Shown: positions 13,257 through 14,405 of the stretch, in pieces
Position numbering within the stretch: position 1 is the stretch's first letter
Layout of the letters: every line of letters starts with the position of its first letter
Origin: Hyphomicrobiaceae bacterium
Lineage (GTDB): Bacteria; Pseudomonadota; Alphaproteobacteria; Rhizobiales; Hyphomicrobiaceae
Length of the DNA: 14,405 bases
Assembly (NCBI GenBank): GCA_017353825.1
Contig: JAFMSC010000055.1
Span: 1-14,405, forward strand
Direction: 5' to 3'
Translations under genes and position numbers: made by a program
Notes under the pieces: generated by a model
What the model was told of the DNA's origin: nothing
Seen by the model: the letters and a program-made list of their open reading frames with translations, nothing else
Databases searched by the model: none

Positions 13257-14405
13257 TCCCCGGCCCGAGCTTAGGCTGCGCGTCTCGTTTGCCTCGGGGG
13301 CGACGAACGTGCCGGAGTCGTTGGTGAAGCCGATGACGGAATACTCGTCGTCGGGCCCCTCGTTGGGCTTGAAGGCCTCGGTGACGATGTCCTTTTCACC
13401 CGGTGTCGCTCTGAGCCCCGTCCGCAGGCTAACCCGTACGAGATTTATCCCCGGTGGTTGTCGGAAATCCGCCAGCACGAGCTTGTTCTCTGCCAGCGCC
13501 GCCTTGATGAATTGGGCGAAGATCGGAGCCGCGACGTGCCCGCCCACCATGCCCTTGCCCATCGGGCGCGGCGTGTCGTAGCCCACGAACACGCCGACCA
13601 CGAGATCGGGCGTGAATCCGACGAACCAAGCGTCTTTCTCGTCGTTGGTGGTGCCAGTCTTGCCCGCGACCGGCACGTCGGGTCCAAGGATGCGCCGGAT
13701 AACGGTTGCCGTTCCGCGCTGCACCACGCCCTGCATTATTGATGTCATCTGGTACGCGGTGTGCGGGTCGATGATCTGCTTTCTGTCGTCGGGTGGCAGG
13801 GTCGGTTCGGCCTGTCCCTCCCACCGCCGCGCATTGCAGCCCGGGCATTCGCGATCGTCGTAGCGCCAGATGGTCTTGCCCCAGCGGTCCTGGATGCGGT
13901 CGAGCAGCGTGGCCTTGACCTGCTTGCCGCCGTTCACGAATGTCGAGTATCCGGCGGCCAGCTTGATGAGCGTGGTCTCGCCGGCGCCGAGCGACATGGC
14001 GAGCACTGGCAGGAGGTCATCGTAGACGCCGAAGCGCCGCGAATACTCCACGATCAGGGGCATGCCCATGTCCTGGGCCAGGCGCACCGTCATTTGGTTG
14101 CGCGACTTCTCGATGCCGACGCGCAGAGTCGAGGGCCCCAGGGATTTTTCCCCGTCGTAGTTCTTCGGCGTCCAGATCTCCTTGCCGGCGCCCTGGTCAA
14201 TCTCGATTGGAGCGTCGAGTACGATGCTGGTGGGCTTGTAGCCGTTGTCGAGGGCCGCGGCGTAGACAAACGGCTTGTAGGAGGAGCCCGGCTGGCGCTT
14301 GGCCTGCAGGGCGCGGTCAAACTGGCTCTGCGAGAACGAGAAGCCGCCCACAACCGCGTACACCCGCCCCGTGTGCGGGTCCAGGGCGACGAGGCCGCCC
14401 CCGAC
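13245..14405 (-). CDS. mrcA: Penicillin-binding protein 1A, C-terminal part (5' end outside the window)
   Basis: The visible 386 residues are the transpeptidase half of a class A penicillin-binding protein, a bifunctional enzyme that polymerises and cross-links peptidoglycan in the periplasm while anchored in the inner membrane. Catalytic motifs in the fragment are SSYK in RQPGSSYKPFVYAAALDNGY (nucleophile Ser41), SRN at 101-103 in GIEKSRNQMTVRLAQD, and KTGT at 249-252 in VAGKTGTTNDEKDAWFVGFT. VALDPHTGRVYAVVGG at the edge is the usual linker before the domain. A CPGC pair (about 187-190) lies between motifs two and three. The N-terminal glycosyltransferase domain is missing only because the window ends. 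It lies upstream of prfB on the same strand with a 193-bp gap that contains a separate prfB promoter. Confidence 0.96.
   Translation of the reverse strand, partial: VGGGLVALDPHTGRVYAVVGGFSFSQSQFDRALQAKRQPGSSYKPFVYAAALDNGYKPTSIVLDAPIEIDQGAGKEIWTPKNYDGEKSLGPSTLRVGIEKSRNQMTVRLAQDMGMPLIVEYSRRFGVYDDLLPVLAMSLGAGETTLIKLAAGYSTFVNGGKQVKATLLDRIQDRWGKTIWRYDDRECPGCNARRWEGQAEPTLPPDDRKQIIDPHTAYQMTSIMQGVVQRGTATVIRRILGPDVPVAGKTGTTNDEKDAWFVGFTPDLVVGVFVGYDTPRPMGKGMVGGHVAAPIFAQFIKAALAENKLVLADFRQPPGINLVRVSLRTGLRATPGEKDIVTEAFKPNEGPDDEYSVIGFTNDSGTFVAPEANETRSLSSGRGGLY

Noticed and set aside
1..14405. CRISPR arrays, tRNA or rRNA genes, insertion sequences, toxin-antitoxin or phage-defence genes
   Set aside because: No regular repeat-spacer pattern, no T-loop consensus, and no transposase or recognisable defence protein on either strand.

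Overview
The window is GC-rich chromosomal DNA of alphaproteobacterial type, most likely Hyphomicrobiales/Rhizobiales. The evidence is a complete general L-amino-acid ABC importer of the Aap type, a neighbouring prfB (release factor 2) and mrcA (PBP1a) pair, and high GC at third codon positions. No CRISPR array, tRNA, rRNA, phage gene or transposase was found.

Layout. (1) 1-788, minus: 5' part of a MoeA-like molybdopterin-binding protein, cut by the left edge. (2) About 790-1504: mostly non-coding, with a weak 55-codon frame and a run of about six degenerate 13-bp repeats. (3) 1505-6169, plus: the amino-acid importer in the order ATPase (aapP), binding protein (aapJ), permeases (aapQ, aapM). 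The ATPase gene lies ahead of the others behind a 201-bp gap, and a 141-bp element bounded by an exact 11-bp inverted repeat lies between aapJ and aapQ. (4) 6221-6868, plus: an unassigned protein with a HEXXH zinc-protease motif, tail-to-tail with the next group. (5) 6865-9731, minus: xanthine phosphoribosyltransferase (gpt), a JmjC/ribosomal-oxygenase-like 2-oxoglutarate dioxygenase and an M28 zinc aminopeptidase. The last two overlap by 4 bp (ATGA) and look translationally coupled. (6) 9738-10180: gene-poor, possibly holding relic coding sequence. (7) 10181-10696, minus: a Dps mini-ferritin. (8) 10697-11299: gene-poor. (9) 11300-11890, plus: an unassigned 196-residue protein. (10) 11920-13051, minus: prfB with an intact programmed +1 frameshift site and a recognisable promoter. 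(11) 13245-14405, minus: 3' part of mrcA.

How the genes work together. AapJ captures amino acids in the periplasm, AapQ and AapM form the channel and AapP powers it. Two probable metallopeptidases (the HEXXH protein and the M28 enzyme) sit beside the importer, but only proximity suggests a link to amino-acid supply. prfB and mrcA are core housekeeping genes.

The strongest candidates for something under-described are the coupled dioxygenase-M28 peptidase pair and the HEXXH protein. The most secure unusual features are the prfB frameshift site, the Ser-Pro-Tyr codon-recognition tripeptide in RF2, and the rearranged, interrupted aap locus. No clearly new multi-gene system can be demonstrated from this sequence alone.
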